Source: Caldinitratiruptor microaerophilus (lineage in GTDB: Bacteria; Bacillota; Sulfobacillia; Symbiobacteriales; ZC4RG38). Taken from it: a DNA stretch of 64,000 nucleotides. This document shows, piece by piece, positions 8,019 through 17,030 of the stretch (positions within the stretch are counted from its first letter, which is position 1; every line of letters begins with the position of its first letter). The notes beneath the pieces are model-generated. The model was not told the origin of the DNA. It saw only the letters and a program-made list of their open reading frames with translations, and did not search any database. The stretch is taken from positions 620,001 to 684,000 of the forward strand of contig NZ_AP025628.1 in the NCBI RefSeq assembly GCF_025999835.1, given 5' to 3'. Position numbers and translations under genes: made by a program.

Positions 8019-9362
8019 TCAGGGTGTAGGAGCCGGGGCGCGGTAACGCTTGGATGCCTCGTCGACGACGGGCGTGCGGCCGCGACCCGGCTCCTGGGCT
8101 GTCTGTTCGGCCCTCCGGCGAATGCTCGCCTCCACGCGGGCACGGTCGTACGGCTGGCCACTGCGGAGGACGGTGTACACGATGTCGGACATGCGACGAG
8201 CGACACGCTTGAGGCTCTCCAGCTTCGAGAGGCCGCGAGCCCGGCAACGGTCGTAGAAAGCCCTGGCCAGGGGATCGTGGCGCACGGCGGCCAGGGCCAT
8301 GAGCCACATCGCGCGCTTGAGACGGTGGTTGGAGCTCTTACGGGCTGCGTGCCGGACCCGCCCCCCGCTGCTGCGTGCAGCCGGTGCGGTGCCGTTGTAC
8401 TTGGCGAAGGCATGCCGGCTGGGGAAGCGGCGGATGTCACCGATCTGACTGACGACGGTGGCCGCCAGGGTGATCCCAACTCCGCACATGGCCATGAGGG
8501 ATCGGCCGGGTGCGGGAAGCAGCTCGTCGTCGAGCAGATGCTTCAGTCGCCCCTTGCTTTCGTGGATCTGCAGCAGTTCCCCGCACAGCTGCCCGATCAA
8601 CTCCGCCCGCAGGCGGTGCACCACCGTGGCCGGCTGCTCGCGAAGGCGGCACGTGGCCTCCAGGATGCGGCTGGCTTGCTGCTCCAGGGCCTGGCGGCTG
8701 GCTTCCCGGGAGCGGGGCCCCACGCGCCCTCCGGCCAACTCGCGCAGCACCTCGGCCAGTTCCGGTGCCGTGAGCCCGTTCAGCGTCTGGGGGTAGGGGA
8801 AGCGAGCAAAGAACCGCCAGGCCCACGGCCCCTTGATGTCGGAGAAGAAGGTTTCGTAGGTGTCCAGGTAGACCATGCTGAGCTGCAGGTGCAGCCGGTT
8901 CATCGCCCGCGTGAAGCGTTCAGACAGGTCCTGGAGCGTGCGCTCCGCTTCGCGCAGGGCAGCGGTTTCCTCGTGGGCGTCCGTGGCGTCCGGGAGGCGT
9001 TGGCCACGCCGAAGCACCACGGCGGCAATAGCCCGTGCGTCGATGACGTCGTCCTTGTCCTGCCCGTAGAAGTCCTTCTGCCGGTGGGTCCACAGGGGGT
9101 TGACCACGGTGACCCGCCGACCGCGGGCCTGAAGCACCTGGAGCAGCGCCTCGCCATACCGCCGGTGGTCCTCGAGACCGTAGACCACCTCGGCCTGGTG
9201 CTCCGCGGCCAGAGCCTGGACGTCGTCGTCGAGACGCTCGATGTCCTCGATCCGGTTTCGCAGCGTGCGGGTGAGCATCACGTGGTCGGGGTAGAGCACC
9301 GCTACAGCCTGGTGGGCCCGTTTCGCCGGATCAATGCCGACCGCCAAGGTACGTGACTGCAA
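8019..9362 (-). CDS. tnp: IS110-family transposase (DEDD_Tnp plus Transposase_20)
   Basis: This 447-aa protein appears intact. The N-terminal RuvC-like DEDD domain shows the first aspartate in LAVGIDPAKRAHQ, the glutamate in VYGLEDHRRYGEAL near residue 65 and the final aspartates in QDKDDVIDARAIAA near 106-112. The C-terminal Transposase_20 domain begins around residue 285 (LMAMCGVGITLAATVV), with FAKYNGTAPAARSSGG carrying the serine region used in strand exchange by this family. It continues with HRLKRAMWLMALAA. IS110 recombinases act with a non-coding bridge RNA made from the element's end, and the upstream leader here is long enough for one. The length is near the family norm (about 400-450 aa). 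No frameshift is visible, so the element may be active. Confidence 0.88.
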   Translation of the reverse strand: MQSRTLAVGIDPAKRAHQAVAVLYPDHVMLTRTLRNRIEDIERLDDDVQALAAEHQAEVVYGLEDHRRYGEALLQVLQARGRRVTVVNPLWTHRQKDFYGQDKDDVIDARAIAAVVLRRGQRLPDATDAHEETAALREAERTLQDLSERFTRAMNRLHLQLSMVYLDTYETFFSDIKGPWAWRFFARFPYPQTLNGLTAPELAEVLRELAGGRVGPRSREASRQALEQQASRILEATCRLREQPATVVHRLRAELIGQLCGELLQIHESKGRLKHLLDDELLPAPGRSLMAMCGVGITLAATVVSQIGDIRRFPSRHAFAKYNGTAPAARSSGGRVRHAARKSSNHRLKRAMWLMALAAVRHDPLARAFYDRCRARGLSKLESLKRVARRMSDIVYTVLRSGQPYDRARVEASIRRRAEQTAQEPGRGRTPVVDEASKRYRAPAPTP

Positions 9363-9657
9363 GGTCGTCTCTCGCCTCCCGACGTCGATTCGCCCTTCCG
9401 GATGCGCTCAGGTGTCAGCGTTGGTCGCAGCGCTCTCTGGTCACCGCGAAGGGCGCGAAGGTGAGGGGGCCCGCAAGGAAAGAGCCTTAGCCCGGAGGGC
9501 TAGCTCGACAGTCACGAGCCTTGGCCCTCACCCCCGCAAACTTGTTCGTCAGACCGTCCCTGATGCCCTTGGCCTATGGTCCGGGGCACCAACCCGAGAA
9601 GTCTGACCCCGGGGAGGGTCCTGTCCTGTCCCCCTCCCCCTGGACCATCACACACCC
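9363..9657 (-). ncRNA. Candidate bridge RNA region of the IS110 element
   Basis: This is a 295-base non-coding leader upstream of the transposase. IS110-type elements are known to express a structured bridge RNA from such a region. Visible structure: GGTGAGGG (9460-9467) pairs with CCCTCACC (9525-9532) and encloses the hairpin TAGCCC-GGA-GGGCTA (9488-9502). A second stem CCGGGG (9581-9586) / CCCCGG (9607-9612) has a 20-base loop of the size used as a guide loop. RNA expression and loop-target matching are not shown here. Confidence 0.45.
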
Positions 9658-10710
9658 GACACCACCACGACCTACTTCGAGATCGAGGCGGAGGACGAGG
9701 AAGGCGAGGGCATCCGGCGCCGGGGGTACTCCAAGGACCACCGGCCCGACCTGCCCCAAGTGGTGATCGGCCTGGCGGTGACCCGGGACGGCATCCCGGT
9801 GCGGTGTTGGGTGTGGCCGGGTAACACCGCGGACATGTCGGTCCTCCACGAGGTCAAGCGGGACCTGAGCGGGTGGAAGCTCGGCCGGGTGATCACGGTG
9901 GTGGACCGGGGGTTCGTCTCGGAGGAGAACCTGCGGGAACTGCAGCCGGCCGGTGGGCACTACATCGCCGGCGAGAAGATGCAAAGCGGGAAGGCGAGCG
10001 TGGAGGCGGCGCTTTCGCGGCCGGGGCGGTACCAGCGGGTGCGGGAGAACATCGAGGTGAAGGAGGTCGTGGTGGGGGACGGGGAAGCCCGCAAGCGCTA
10101 CGTGGTGGTCCGCAACCCGTAGGAGGCGGCCCGGGACAAGGCGAAGCGGGAGGCGATGCTGCAGCACGTCGAGGAGGAGCTGAAGGCGATCGGGGAGCTA
10201 TCCGGTGAGGGCCACACCAAGGCGGCCTGCGAGTTGGTGGTGCACCCGGTGTATGGCCGCTACCTTGTCACCGACGCCAAGGGTCGGGTGCGGATCAACC
10301 GGGCGAAGATCCAGGAGGAGGAACGGCTCGACGGGAAGTACCTGGTGCGGACCTCGGACGACACCCTCTCGGCGGAGGACGTGGCGTTGGGCTACCGCCA
10401 GCTTGCCGAGGTGGAGGCCGCCTTCCGGACGCTGAAGCAGCGCCTGGAGTTGGGACCGGTGTACCACCGGCTGGAGCAGCGCATCCGGGCGCATGTGCTC
10501 CTGTGCTGGCTGGCGCTGCTCTTGATCCGGGTGGCGGAGGTCAAGACGGGAAAGACGTGGCGGGAGATCCGGTCGGCGATGCAGCGGATGCACCTGGGGC
10601 GGTTCGTCGGTGCGAACGGGGAGGTGTGGCAGCGGACGGAGACAACGGCGGAGCAGAAGCAGATCCTGACCGCGCTGGGGATCGGCGAACCGCCCCGCTT
10701 CTTGCAGTAA
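9658..10710 (+). pseudogene. IS1634-family transposase, 3' fragment with an in-frame stop
   Basis: From 9658 the frame gives DTTTTYFEIEAEDEEGEG, the first catalytic aspartate region of IS1634-type DDE transposases. It continues with VVIGLAVTRDGIPV, VWPGNTADMSVL and VVDRGFVSEENL (second aspartate region). A TAG at 10120-10122 replaces an expected glutamate codon in RNP-stop-EAARDKAKRE. The frame then continues to 10710 with YRQLAEVEAAFRTLKQRLEL, which holds the final glutamate region. With the upstream frameshift, the IS110 insertion and this nonsense codon, the transposase is dead. Confidence 0.8.
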
Positions 10711-10781
10711 CGGCTACGCCGGCGGAGGTGGACCGAATAGTACACGCGCCTCTCGACGGTGCAACCCGGTAGACGGCTTCT

Positions 10782-10798
10782 GGCGCGCTTTGCGCGCC
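10782..10798. terminator. Hairpin after the IS1634-type remnant
   Basis: GGCGCGC (10782-10788) and GCGCGCC (10792-10798) form a perfect 7-bp stem with a TTT loop, followed on the plus strand by CTTTG. It lies between convergent genes and may separate their transcription. There is no long T run, so it is a weak terminator candidate. Confidence 0.35.
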
Positions 10799-10899
10799 CT
10801 TTGTGTGCCTACGAGCTGTTTGAGCCAGATGGGAGCAACTGCTATTTTCCGGCTGGCGCGGGCAACAGCACACCTCCTCAAGGTGGCCCTTGCTGCTGT

Positions 10900-13800
10900 C
10901 TAGTTGTCCTGGTGCTCTATGTAAGGCTGGACACGCACTCTCAGGAACGGACTGAAGTGTAGGCTTTGCAAGAGACAGTGGAACGGTGGCAGATCTTTGA
11001 TTAGCGCAGCTAGCCGCTCAGCCTCAGTCCCGGTGGTGCGGCCGAGGAGTGCCTTCACAATGTGCCGAATGTGGTCGTTTTCCGTGGTTGCGAAGTAGAG
11101 CTTAGTTGCCGCTGAACCCAGGATCACGTCCCGTAGGTCGCTCGCAAACTGGGTGGCGATGATCACCCCTAGGCCGAAGGCCCTGCCCTCTCGCATCAAG
11201 GGCTCTAGATACGGGGAATTGGCGATACGCCAGGCTTCATCTAGGACGAGGGTGCGGGACAACCGATGGGGTTGAGGCCTCTGGATCAGGTGGTTATACA
11301 ACCCCATGAGCAGGAACTCGGCGACGACGTTCTTCACCTCGTCGGATGGCAACTGACTGAGGCGAACCGTGGCAGCACTTTCGAACAGGTCCTCGAGGCT
11401 ACCCGCCTCTGCCCGGAATAGTTGCAGATCGAAGAGGGGTGAAATCCGGCCGACCAGTTCGTCGGTCCCCTTCATCTCCTGCAGTGCTTTCAAAACGTCC
11501 CGGAACGGTGGAATAGCGATGGGCCCACTCGGAACAACGGGGTGAAGCGGTATACCCTTGCTTAGGTATACCTGTTTCATAGCCTCTCGCAACCTGTTTT
11601 CCTGCTGCACACCGAGCCCGAAGACCCGCTGCAGGATCCCCGCGATCTTGTAGATGTGGCTTATGGCGTTGACAGTACCACTATGGGGGTCCGGAGGGAG
11701 GGCAAGGGGATTGAACGGCAGCCCGTTGGCTGCTACGTCGTACACCTCTAGATGTTCTACCTTAGCATAGTCGCGACCCGAATAGTCGTCCTTGAAGTCT
11801 AGGATCAGCGTCGGAAAACCGGCGCGGCGGAGCTGTAGCAGAATGCTTTTAATCGCCTGTGTCTTGCCAGTACCAGTAGCTCCAGTGATGATGATGTGCG
11901 GATTAGGAAGCGGATTGTCCGGCCGGTGTGGTTCGAACCAAGCCTGAACCGCTGTCGCTCCCCGCATCCCCTTACCAATAAAGACCCGTGGAAGCTCAGT
12001 GGGACCGAGATGGCTTGACGAGTGTTGCCCCGTACTCTGGATAGGTTCGGTTGAGTCATCGGTACCTTTTCCAGGCGTTACACTCAACTGATTCTCTCCG
12101 TCAGACGTCCCCTCTCCTTTACCCGGTCCTTTACCTTGGCTTTCTTTTTCCGAGTCATCTGTACGGGGAGAAAGGGGCGTTGCTTCGCCTTCCTGTCCAT
12201 ACGTCACGCTTTGCTCTGAAGGGTGAGGGGCCAGGACCTCCACGAGTTGCTCGTTTAACTGGACTAGACGAACGGGCGTTTGAGGTTGGCCTACGGTCTT
12301 AAACTGTCGGATGGGCTGATCCACCGTCTGACCAATAAGGACCATCGCTAAATTTAGTCTAATATCGACCGCCAACTCCCCATCGAACAAGCGATCGAGA
12401 ATCTTAGACCACGTCTTTCGTTGGTCTGAGGAATAGATGGCCTTGGAGATTTCGCGGTAAAAGTGCTCACGCAGTACCTCCCGGCGGGCGGGAGTTACCA
12501 AGAGTTCATTTTCTCGCTCCGAAGCCGATGCGAAAACCTCTCGCAGGGTCGACTCAGTGGCCAGCAACTGGTCGATGGCGGGTCCAGAGATCCAATCGCC
12601 ATCAATCTGAAATTCGGCGTTTCCATTGTCTATCGTCTTGACTTCTATCACATCAAGGCGGACCGAATCCTCCGCCAAAACCACACCGAGCAAATCAGCC
12701 CGGTGCCCATCCGAGCGTAGGCGAAGCCAGCGACGAGATTCCTCGCTGTCAAGACTGACTACCATCGCGTTTTCGGCCTGTTTCTTGTACCAGCGAGCAA
12801 CAATAAGTGTGCCCAGCAACCCTTTCACCCGGGCCGATTCGTCATTGGACCCCAGGTGAATCAGACCTTGGTCTAGAAGGTTACTTAGTTCCTCAAGCAA
12901 ACCGTCTAACTCGCCGTCCGTGACAGCCGTATTATAGCGGGTGACCACGTCCCGGAGAATGCGCCGGAAGCGGCCTGCCTGGTCGGTGAAGGCTGCGAGT
13001 TGCCGTGCCCCTTCCCTTGCTGTGGCAACGCGGAGCATGCCAAACTTCAGGTCACGATCAACATGGCGATCGGCGATAATCACCCACGGCGCTACTCCCG
13101 CTAAATGCCCCAATTGTTCGCGAAATGCCTGGTCTTGATGAGTAGCTACATAGGAAGGATGCGCGTTTTGGTCCAATTGAACGGCCACGTCGTAGTAGGC
13201 CTTAAACAGTCCGCCTGGAGCTGGCACGAGCTCAACCTGTTTTGTGTTCATTCGGTACTGGAACTTTCGCGGCTGGTAGAGGGGCTGGATTGCCTGCTCA
13301 CTGGTCCGGCTGCGCTGCGTTGCGCCTGGAGTTCGATCAAAGACCAACAGGACGTGCATGGGGAGATCCAATTCCCGCACCTGCGCAACCCAGTCCTCGG
13401 CTGCTGTTAGCACTTCCAAGGTGAAGGCTCGTTCCCGACCCACACCACGGAAGCGTTCGCCAATTCGTTCTTCATCGTCGTGGGATAGTTCCGCCGTAAA
13501 GAGCTCTTGCCCCTTGCCCTCGGTGGTAAGCACGGTCACGTGCGCGCCTTGGATTGTCCCCTCGTCCGCTAGATCACAGATACACTTGAGCAACTCCTGA
13601 CCAAGGGAGCGAGGGCCTACCAGTGCGACCCTGAGCCCATACCGGGCGTGTCGATACAACTGTACAAACTGGCGCAACCACTCGGCCACAGTCTCCATAC
13701 CGTCAGAACTATGGAGTCTGCCGGCCGACTCTTCATAATGGGGCAACGGCCCGATTCTCCCTTGGGCTGTTAACACCCTCGTGCCACTCCCAGTTATCCG

Positions 13801-15540
13801 GTTGGTGATACAGAGATTACTGAGGAAATTCGGCAATCGCAATGAAGTGTTTAGGATCAGTTCCTTCTCCATATCATCCAACCGGTCGACTTGTGTTTTC
13901 ACTAATCTGCAGAGTTCGGCGTAATGCCAAAGGTAGAGGGGATGGAGAGGGCCGAGCAAACCTGAGAAGCCTCGCGGATGCTTGACGACAATAGTATCAA
14001 TTTCTAAAACGCGGGCGAAGAGTTCCCGCACGTCCTCTCCATACTCTTCAAACAGCACACCGTATGCCCGATTGAGTAGGGAGAGGAAAGTGGCAAAGGA
14101 TTCAATGTAGTTATTCACCTGGTGAAGGTACTCGTCCTGTGCAAGGAGCAGCAAGGGAGAGGAGCAGAGAAGCGGGATAGACGGCACGAGCGCAGCGCGC
14201 TTGTCCATGTAGTCCCGATAAGCGTGGTGCAGATGAGCACCTGCTTCAACCTCGTGCATGTACTCCAGGTACTCCTCGACCTCGGTTCGCGTCCACTCAA
14301 GTCGCAACGAGTCAGGGGTCAGTTTACGCAAGGCTTCTGCGAGATGGGGTACGTCGCTTTCAATCAAGCCCCCGAGACGTGTCTCGGTAAAGAGGGCGGA
14401 GCAAACCGCCACGATCGCCGGATCGACCGTAAACACGACTTTTGCGGTCGAGTCCTGATCCTGGAGTCTGAATTCCTTGGGTCTGGGATCGTCCAACGGC
14501 AGAGATATGTTGACGCCTGTGAGTTTTTTCTGCGCTTCGGCCAGCAGGTCTTGTAAGAAGTCCGACTCGTCAGTTCCTGACAATAGCGCACGCAGGACGC
14601 GTTGATCTAGTTGCGATTGGCTTGTGCGAGCCAGCCGCGCGGCGGCGGGGCGCCATCGCCAGAGTTCTATCACGTCATCAAGAGTAAGCTGCGCGAAGCC
14701 CTGTCCGTTGGACTCGTAGAGTCCACGAATTAGCCGAAAGGTGCGCTGGAGCCGCGCCCTGGCCTCCGGGTTGTCGACGAGGCGCAGTGTCTCAGCAATT
14801 TTCTTACGGTCGCTCTCAGTCAACTCGGTGATCTTCCCCACAAACTCCCAATTGAGCTCTAAACGGCGGAGGATGTCCTTCTCCTTCGGATAATCAAAGA
14901 GATGGGGATCCGGCAATAGCCCGAGTCTGTGAATCTGTTTCGCAGCTTCTTTCACGTACTCCTGATACGGTAGTGACCGGAGGTTCACGTAATAGTCGAG
15001 CAGATTACCTAAGGAAACGCGAGGGCTCTCCTTCAGTATTTTCCACCACCGGGGTTGAACCTCGTTACCACCAGGTTCGTTCTGAAGTCGCTGGATCTCG
15101 TGTTCGCAGAGTTGTCCCTTCAACTTCGACGAAGTCAGCTGGTAAAAGTCATCAAACGAAGTTAGCTTGGCATGTTCGGAAGGGGCAAAGACGACAATAG
15201 CAGCTGATAGGGGAAGCGTATTCCGCCAGTGTTCTGCTTCCTCCACGGAACATACAAAGTTGTCGCCTAGCGCAAAACCGGCAGTCCGGGCATGCTGACA
15301 TAGGCGCTCTCGCTCGGTTCGCAACTCCTCCGGCGTGGGACAGTCGGGGATGACTGCCACGTGCAGGGGTAGCCCCTGTTGCAGGAGGCCACCCAACGTA
15401 TCGATGACGGAATGGTAGTTGATTCTCGGGATATCTTTGACCAGTAGGCGTATTGGAGGAGCGCTACGCTTGATAACGGCAGCTACCAATTCGGAAATTA
15501 TCGCCTGGGCTTCTTTCGTACTCAAACCGCTACCCCTCAC
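10900..15540 (-). CDS. DptH-like HerA ATPase with internal PD-(D/E)XK-like motif
   Basis: This very large protein is 1546 aa with a GTG start overlapping the stop of the upstream gene (GTGA, 15537-15540), so translation is coupled. The N-terminal 900 residues are of unknown type. Near residues 945-970 the pattern HRADLLGVVLAEDSVRLDV then IEVKT fits the D...ExK core of a PD-(D/E)XK fold. A low-complexity linker rich in S/T/G/E follows (about 1110-1180). The HerA-type ATPase has the P-loop IIITGATGTGKTQ near 1218-1226. After it come LILDFKDDYSGRD and LPFNPLALPPD, a combination I associate with DptH. The Walker B SRTLVLDEAWRIA is near 1433, and GLGVIIATQFASDLRD follows. DptH is the helicase/translocase of phosphorothioation-dependent restriction. 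No dnd modification genes are in the window. Base composition is lower in GC than the surroundings. Confidence 0.75.
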   Translation of the reverse strand: MRGSGLSTKEAQAIISELVAAVIKRSAPPIRLLVKDIPRINYHSVIDTLGGLLQQGLPLHVAVIPDCPTPEELRTERERLCQHARTAGFALGDNFVCSVEEAEHWRNTLPLSAAIVVFAPSEHAKLTSFDDFYQLTSSKLKGQLCEHEIQRLQNEPGGNEVQPRWWKILKESPRVSLGNLLDYYVNLRSLPYQEYVKEAAKQIHRLGLLPDPHLFDYPKEKDILRRLELNWEFVGKITELTESDRKKIAETLRLVDNPEARARLQRTFRLIRGLYESNGQGFAQLTLDDVIELWRWRPAAARLARTSQSQLDQRVLRALLSGTDESDFLQDLLAEAQKKLTGVNISLPLDDPRPKEFRLQDQDSTAKVVFTVDPAIVAVCSALFTETRLGGLIESDVPHLAEALRKLTPDSLRLEWTRTEVEEYLEYMHEVEAGAHLHHAYRDYMDKRAALVPSIPLLCSSPLLLLAQDEYLHQVNNYIESFATFLSLLNRAYGVLFEEYGEDVRELFARVLEIDTIVVKHPRGFSGLLGPLHPLYLWHYAELCRLVKTQVDRLDDMEKELILNTSLRLPNFLSNLCITNRITGSGTRVLTAQGRIGPLPHYEESAGRLHSSDGMETVAEWLRQFVQLYRHARYGLRVALVGPRSLGQELLKCICDLADEGTIQGAHVTVLTTEGKGQELFTAELSHDDEERIGERFRGVGRERAFTLEVLTAAEDWVAQVRELDLPMHVLLVFDRTPGATQRSRTSEQAIQPLYQPRKFQYRMNTKQVELVPAPGGLFKAYYDVAVQLDQNAHPSYVATHQDQAFREQLGHLAGVAPWVIIADRHVDRDLKFGMLRVATAREGARQLAAFTDQAGRFRRILRDVVTRYNTAVTDGELDGLLEELSNLLDQGLIHLGSNDESARVKGLLGTLIVARWYKKQAENAMVVSLDSEESRRWLRLRSDGHRADLLGVVLAEDSVRLDVIEVKTIDNGNAEFQIDGDWISGPAIDQLLATESTLREVFASASERENELLVTPARREVLREHFYREISKAIYSSDQRKTWSKILDRLFDGELAVDIRLNLAMVLIGQTVDQPIRQFKTVGQPQTPVRLVQLNEQLVEVLAPHPSEQSVTYGQEGEATPLSPRTDDSEKESQGKGPGKGEGTSDGENQLSVTPGKGTDDSTEPIQSTGQHSSSHLGPTELPRVFIGKGMRGATAVQAWFEPHRPDNPLPNPHIIITGATGTGKTQAIKSILLQLRRAGFPTLILDFKDDYSGRDYAKVEHLEVYDVAANGLPFNPLALPPDPHSGTVNAISHIYKIAGILQRVFGLGVQQENRLREAMKQVYLSKGIPLHPVVPSGPIAIPPFRDVLKALQEMKGTDELVGRISPLFDLQLFRAEAGSLEDLFESAATVRLSQLPSDEVKNVVAEFLLMGLYNHLIQRPQPHRLSRTLVLDEAWRIANSPYLEPLMREGRAFGLGVIIATQFASDLRDVILGSAATKLYFATTENDHIRHIVKALLGRTTGTEAERLAALIKDLPPFHCLLQSLHFSPFLRVRVQPYIEHQDN

Positions 15541-17006
15541 TCCACAAGAACTATTGTCGTACCATCAGCGTAAGTATGGGCGTAGCCTATGTCTTCTAGA
15601 TGCCGCTTAAGCAACTTCACGTTTTGGCGCAACTCATCTTCGTCGACCGGTGTGGGTAACCCAAAGACGTATGGCAGGAGATTGTTACGTCGGATGACAT
15701 CGTCGTCTTTTTCCTGCCCCACGACAACCCCGAACTGTGACCGCCATTGATCGAGGAGTGCAGGGAATTCAACCGGTTCGCCCTGGTCGACCGTGGCGAT
15801 GACCAGTACCTCTAGGAAATCACTGGTCACCTGATAGCGTTTCCGCTCGGACCGGTTGCCCCAGGGACCGACAAAACCTGCCCGACGGCCGAGTTCTTTC
15901 AAAAAGCCCATAGGACTACCCGTTCTACTCTCGAGTCCTTGATCGACGACGCTACGTACTACGGCATCGGCGACGGAATAACCTTCGGACTGGCGTAGGG
16001 CTATGAACCGCTGAAGCAGGCGTTCCCGGTTTTTTTCCTCTCCTGCTAACTGCGTGAGAAATGCTCGGGCGTCGTCATCACTAGTGGGAAGACTCCCTTC
16101 CGATTCAAAAGCCACTTTCACTCGATAGCGGAGGAATTGCTCAACAGCTTGGCCAGCAGCGCGGAATGAAGCGTGGCTAGCGATGGCTACGCTTCGTAAC
16201 GTGCCTTCACTTACATCGAAGAGTATCGGAGGTCGGGCTGCTTGCTCGTCGCTCTTAGCTGTTTCGACCCATCGGGTGATAAGGTGAAGGAAAGTGGCAA
16301 AAGAACTCAGAAGCCCCAGTCGCCGCAGGCCACTTAGTTTGCTCCGACGGCGCCGTTCGAATTGAGCTAAGCGGTCAAAGGCAGCTCGGAGGCCGCGCAT
16401 AATTGGGGAATCAAGGGATTCTACTGCTTCCTCAGACGTTGAATCGGGTCTCCACTGGCTGCGCTCCAGCAGCGGCCATGCTAGCGTGGACCAGGGGTCA
16501 GTGTTGTCCTGTAATACCTCTAGCAGCCACGCGACGGTAGGACTCCCCGCTGCCCCCCGCCCAGCGGTTAGCAATCGGTATAGAAATCTACCGACCCCGT
16601 TGTGGGACCGGTCGCCGGTCACCGCCCGCTCGTTGGCGAGGGTAAACGAGGATTGATCGCCCTGCTCATACACTGCTCCGTCCGCCCCATAGGTGGCTTT
16701 CAGTAGTCTGCGGAAGTCCTCGAAGCGGGCCTGTTGTTGGGAAGTGGCTACGTTAGGCCATAGTGTGGAGTATTCTTCCAGCAGGGCATTCGATGGGTTT
16801 CGCTCCTCGTCAAATCCGGCCTTTTGCTTGCGCACCCACCACACTGCCGTCCGGTTCAACGGTCTCGTGTCATAGTAGCCGCCTAAACAGGCCCGGCATA
16901 GGCCGTTCACGATGTGGACTGGCTTAATAGAGTTATTTGTCGGTGTGTAGCCGAGTGTTTGGTATATGTCTTTAAAAATCTGCTCGATCCCATCCTGACG
17001 AGCCAT
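15537..17006 (-). CDS. Middle gene of the Dru/Dpt-like operon, DptG-position protein
   Basis: This 489-aa protein starts at an ATG at 17006 and lies 24 bases after the upstream ATPase gene. Its stop overlaps the start of the HerA gene. I do not recognise a catalytic motif. The protein is mostly helical-looking with many charged residues (for example FERRRRSKLSGLRRLGLLSS) and ends in a compact domain with RYQVTSDFLEVLVIA, LLDQWRSQFGVVVG and LEDIGYAHTYADGT. Size, gene order (ATPase, this gene, giant HerA ATPase) and a C-terminus of similar style agree with DptG of Dpt restriction systems. The assignment rests mainly on position and should be tested by profile search. No membrane segment or signal peptide is seen. 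Confidence 0.7.
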   Translation of the reverse strand: MARQDGIEQIFKDIYQTLGYTPTNNSIKPVHIVNGLCRACLGGYYDTRPLNRTAVWWVRKQKAGFDEERNPSNALLEEYSTLWPNVATSQQQARFEDFRRLLKATYGADGAVYEQGDQSSFTLANERAVTGDRSHNGVGRFLYRLLTAGRGAAGSPTVAWLLEVLQDNTDPWSTLAWPLLERSQWRPDSTSEEAVESLDSPIMRGLRAAFDRLAQFERRRRSKLSGLRRLGLLSSFATFLHLITRWVETAKSDEQAARPPILFDVSEGTLRSVAIASHASFRAAGQAVEQFLRYRVKVAFESEGSLPTSDDDARAFLTQLAGEEKNRERLLQRFIALRQSEGYSVADAVVRSVVDQGLESRTGSPMGFLKELGRRAGFVGPWGNRSERKRYQVTSDFLEVLVIATVDQGEPVEFPALLDQWRSQFGVVVGQEKDDDVIRRNNLLPYVFGLPTPVDEDELRQNVKLLKRHLEDIGYAHTYADGTTIVLVE

Positions 17007-17030
17007 ACTTGCTTACCCCTTGCTCCGCTT

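Larger units (their letters stand above)
7961..9657 (-). mobile_element. IS110-family insertion sequence nested in an IS1634-family transposase
   Basis: The two halves of the IS1634-type transposase can be joined in frame across this 1.7-kb block (...DIVF / DTTTTYF...), which fixes the insertion to within a few bases. The block carries one DEDD/Tnp_20 transposase gene on the minus strand. It has a short right-end type flank (7961-8018) and a long non-coding leader (9363-9657). No terminal inverted repeats or clear target duplication are seen, as expected for IS110. The exact ends are uncertain by a few bases because the core dinucleotide cannot be identified without an empty site. Confidence 0.75.
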
